NCBI GenBank assembly: GCA_031282665.1
Contig: JAITDH010000244.1
Span: 1-6,631 of the forward strand
Source of the DNA: Zoogloeaceae bacterium
GTDB lineage: Bacteria > Pseudomonadota > Gammaproteobacteria > Burkholderiales > Rhodocyclaceae
Direction of reading: 5' to 3'
Length of the DNA stretch: 6,631 nt
How positions within the stretch are numbered: position 1 is the first letter of the stretch; each line of letters opens with the position of its first letter. The notes under the pieces were generated by a model. It was not told the origin of the DNA and did no database searches. It was given only the letters and a program-made list of their open reading frames with translations. Positions 5,712 to 6,631 of the stretch are shown here, piece by piece. The position numbers were made by a program, and so were the translations under genes.

Positions 5712-6631
5712 ATGGAAAACATTGGCAAATATCGCGTCATCCGGGAACTGGGCAAGGGCGCCACGGCGGTGGTATACCTTTGCAGCGACCCGGATTCCGA
5801 TCGGCAGGTCGCCGTCAAACTGGTCAGTTTCGACCACGAGAACGCGGCGGTTTCCCGACGGATGAGAAAGCTGTTCCGCACCGAACTCGCCATCGCCAAG
5901 CGTCTCGACCATCCGAACATTGTCCGCATCTATGACGCGATGGTGGAAGAAAACCAGGCCTACCTCGTCATGGAATATGTAGACGGCGTCTCGCTGGAAT
6001 CGTTTTGCAAGATCGAGCAGTTGCTGCCCTTCTATCGCGTGATCGGCATCATCTTCAAATGCTGCATGGCGCTCGACCATGCCTACCGGCAAGGCATCAT
6101 CCACCGGGACATCAAGCCCGCCAACATCCTGGTCGACAAGAACGACAACCCGAAAATCGCCGACTTCGGCCTGGGGCTCAACATCAAGAAGGACATGGAC
6201 CGGGATTCCACCTTCGTCATGGGCGTCGGCTCCCCCGCCTACATGTCGCCGGAACAGCTCAAATCCTATCCGCTCAACCAGAAAACCGACCTTTATTCTC
6301 TCGGCATCGTTCTCTTCCAGTTGCTCACCGGGCGCCTGCCCTTCCGCGCCAAGAACCAGGCCGCGCTGGTCTACAAGATCATGAACATGGACCCGCCGCT
6401 GGTTTCCCGCCTGAATCCAGGCGTTCCAAACAAACTCGACGCCATCCTCAAGAAGGCGATGGAGAAGGATCTCTACAGTCGATACAGCAACGGCGCGGAG
6501 TTCGCCAAGGATCTGTCCACCGTGCGCTACACCATCGTCGGCAACGAAGATGAAATCGTGCTCGAAGACAACCGGCATTTTTCCGCCCTGCGCAGGCTGG
6601 AATTCTTCCTCGAATTTGAAAACGTGGAGCT
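5712..6631 (+). CDS. Hanks-type serine/threonine protein kinase (partial, 3' end outside window)
   Basis: The 306 visible residues form a complete protein kinase domain, which phosphorylates Ser/Thr on target proteins. Visible motifs are the Gly-rich loop GKGATAVV (14-21), VAVK with catalytic Lys36, helix-C Glu58, the catalytic loop HRDIKPANIL (131-140, Asp133, Asn138), DFG (151-153) and a SPAYMSPE activation-segment end (174-181). It is an active-type RD kinase. From about 290 the sequence ALRRLEFFLEFENVE resembles the entry to a cyclic nucleotide-binding domain of the Crp family; the window ends before this can be tested. No transmembrane segment is seen so far. The start is ATG 5712-5714; the ribosome site is weak (GAG five bases upstream). 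A poor -10-like TAATAT is at 5665-5670. It is divergent from grpE across 197 bases that also hold the heat-shock promoter. Targets are unknown. Confidence 0.95.
   Translation, partial: MENIGKYRVIRELGKGATAVVYLCSDPDSDRQVAVKLVSFDHENAAVSRRMRKLFRTELAIAKRLDHPNIVRIYDAMVEENQAYLVMEYVDGVSLESFCKIEQLLPFYRVIGIIFKCCMALDHAYRQGIIHRDIKPANILVDKNDNPKIADFGLGLNIKKDMDRDSTFVMGVGSPAYMSPEQLKSYPLNQKTDLYSLGIVLFQLLTGRLPFRAKNQAALVYKIMNMDPPLVSRLNPGVPNKLDAILKKAMEKDLYSRYSNGAEFAKDLSTVRYTIVGNEDEIVLEDNRHFSALRRLEFFLEFENVE

Overview
The window reads as part of a proteobacterial chromosome, most likely betaproteobacterial. DnaK is close to the proteobacterial type from end to end and ends in the usual VVDAEF..EVKDKK tail. The heat-shock operon has an E. 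coli-style sigma-32 promoter and no CIRCE operator. Composition is moderately GC-rich. The taxonomic call is an inference from protein resemblance remembered without a search.

Layout: the first ~110 bases on the + strand are the C-terminal end of a gene that looks like gpsA. A ~400-base non-coding stretch follows. It carries a strong G-quadruplex motif and, on the - strand, an intrinsic terminator. The bulk of the window (511-5514, - strand) is one heat-shock operon, transcribed right to left in the order grpE - dnaK - secreted MORN-like protein - dnaJ. Upstream of grpE, a 197-base divergent region holds a near-perfect sigma-32 promoter. Beyond it, on the + strand, starts a Hanks-type serine/threonine protein kinase that runs off the window end.

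How the genes work together: DnaJ (J-domain co-chaperone) delivers substrates to DnaK and triggers ATP hydrolysis, and GrpE releases ADP. The unusual points are: (1) grpE carries an in-frame amber codon (TAG) at codon 100, with perfectly preserved GrpE sequence on both sides; (2) a gene for an exported protein of about 380 residues sits between dnaK and dnaJ, behind a terminator-like hairpin; (3) a second sigma-32-like promoter overlaps the grpE stop codon and could drive dnaK independently of grpE; (4) the dnaJ transcript appears to end about 200 bases beyond its stop codon, after passing a G-quadruplex region. No mobile element, CRISPR array, tRNA or rRNA is visible.
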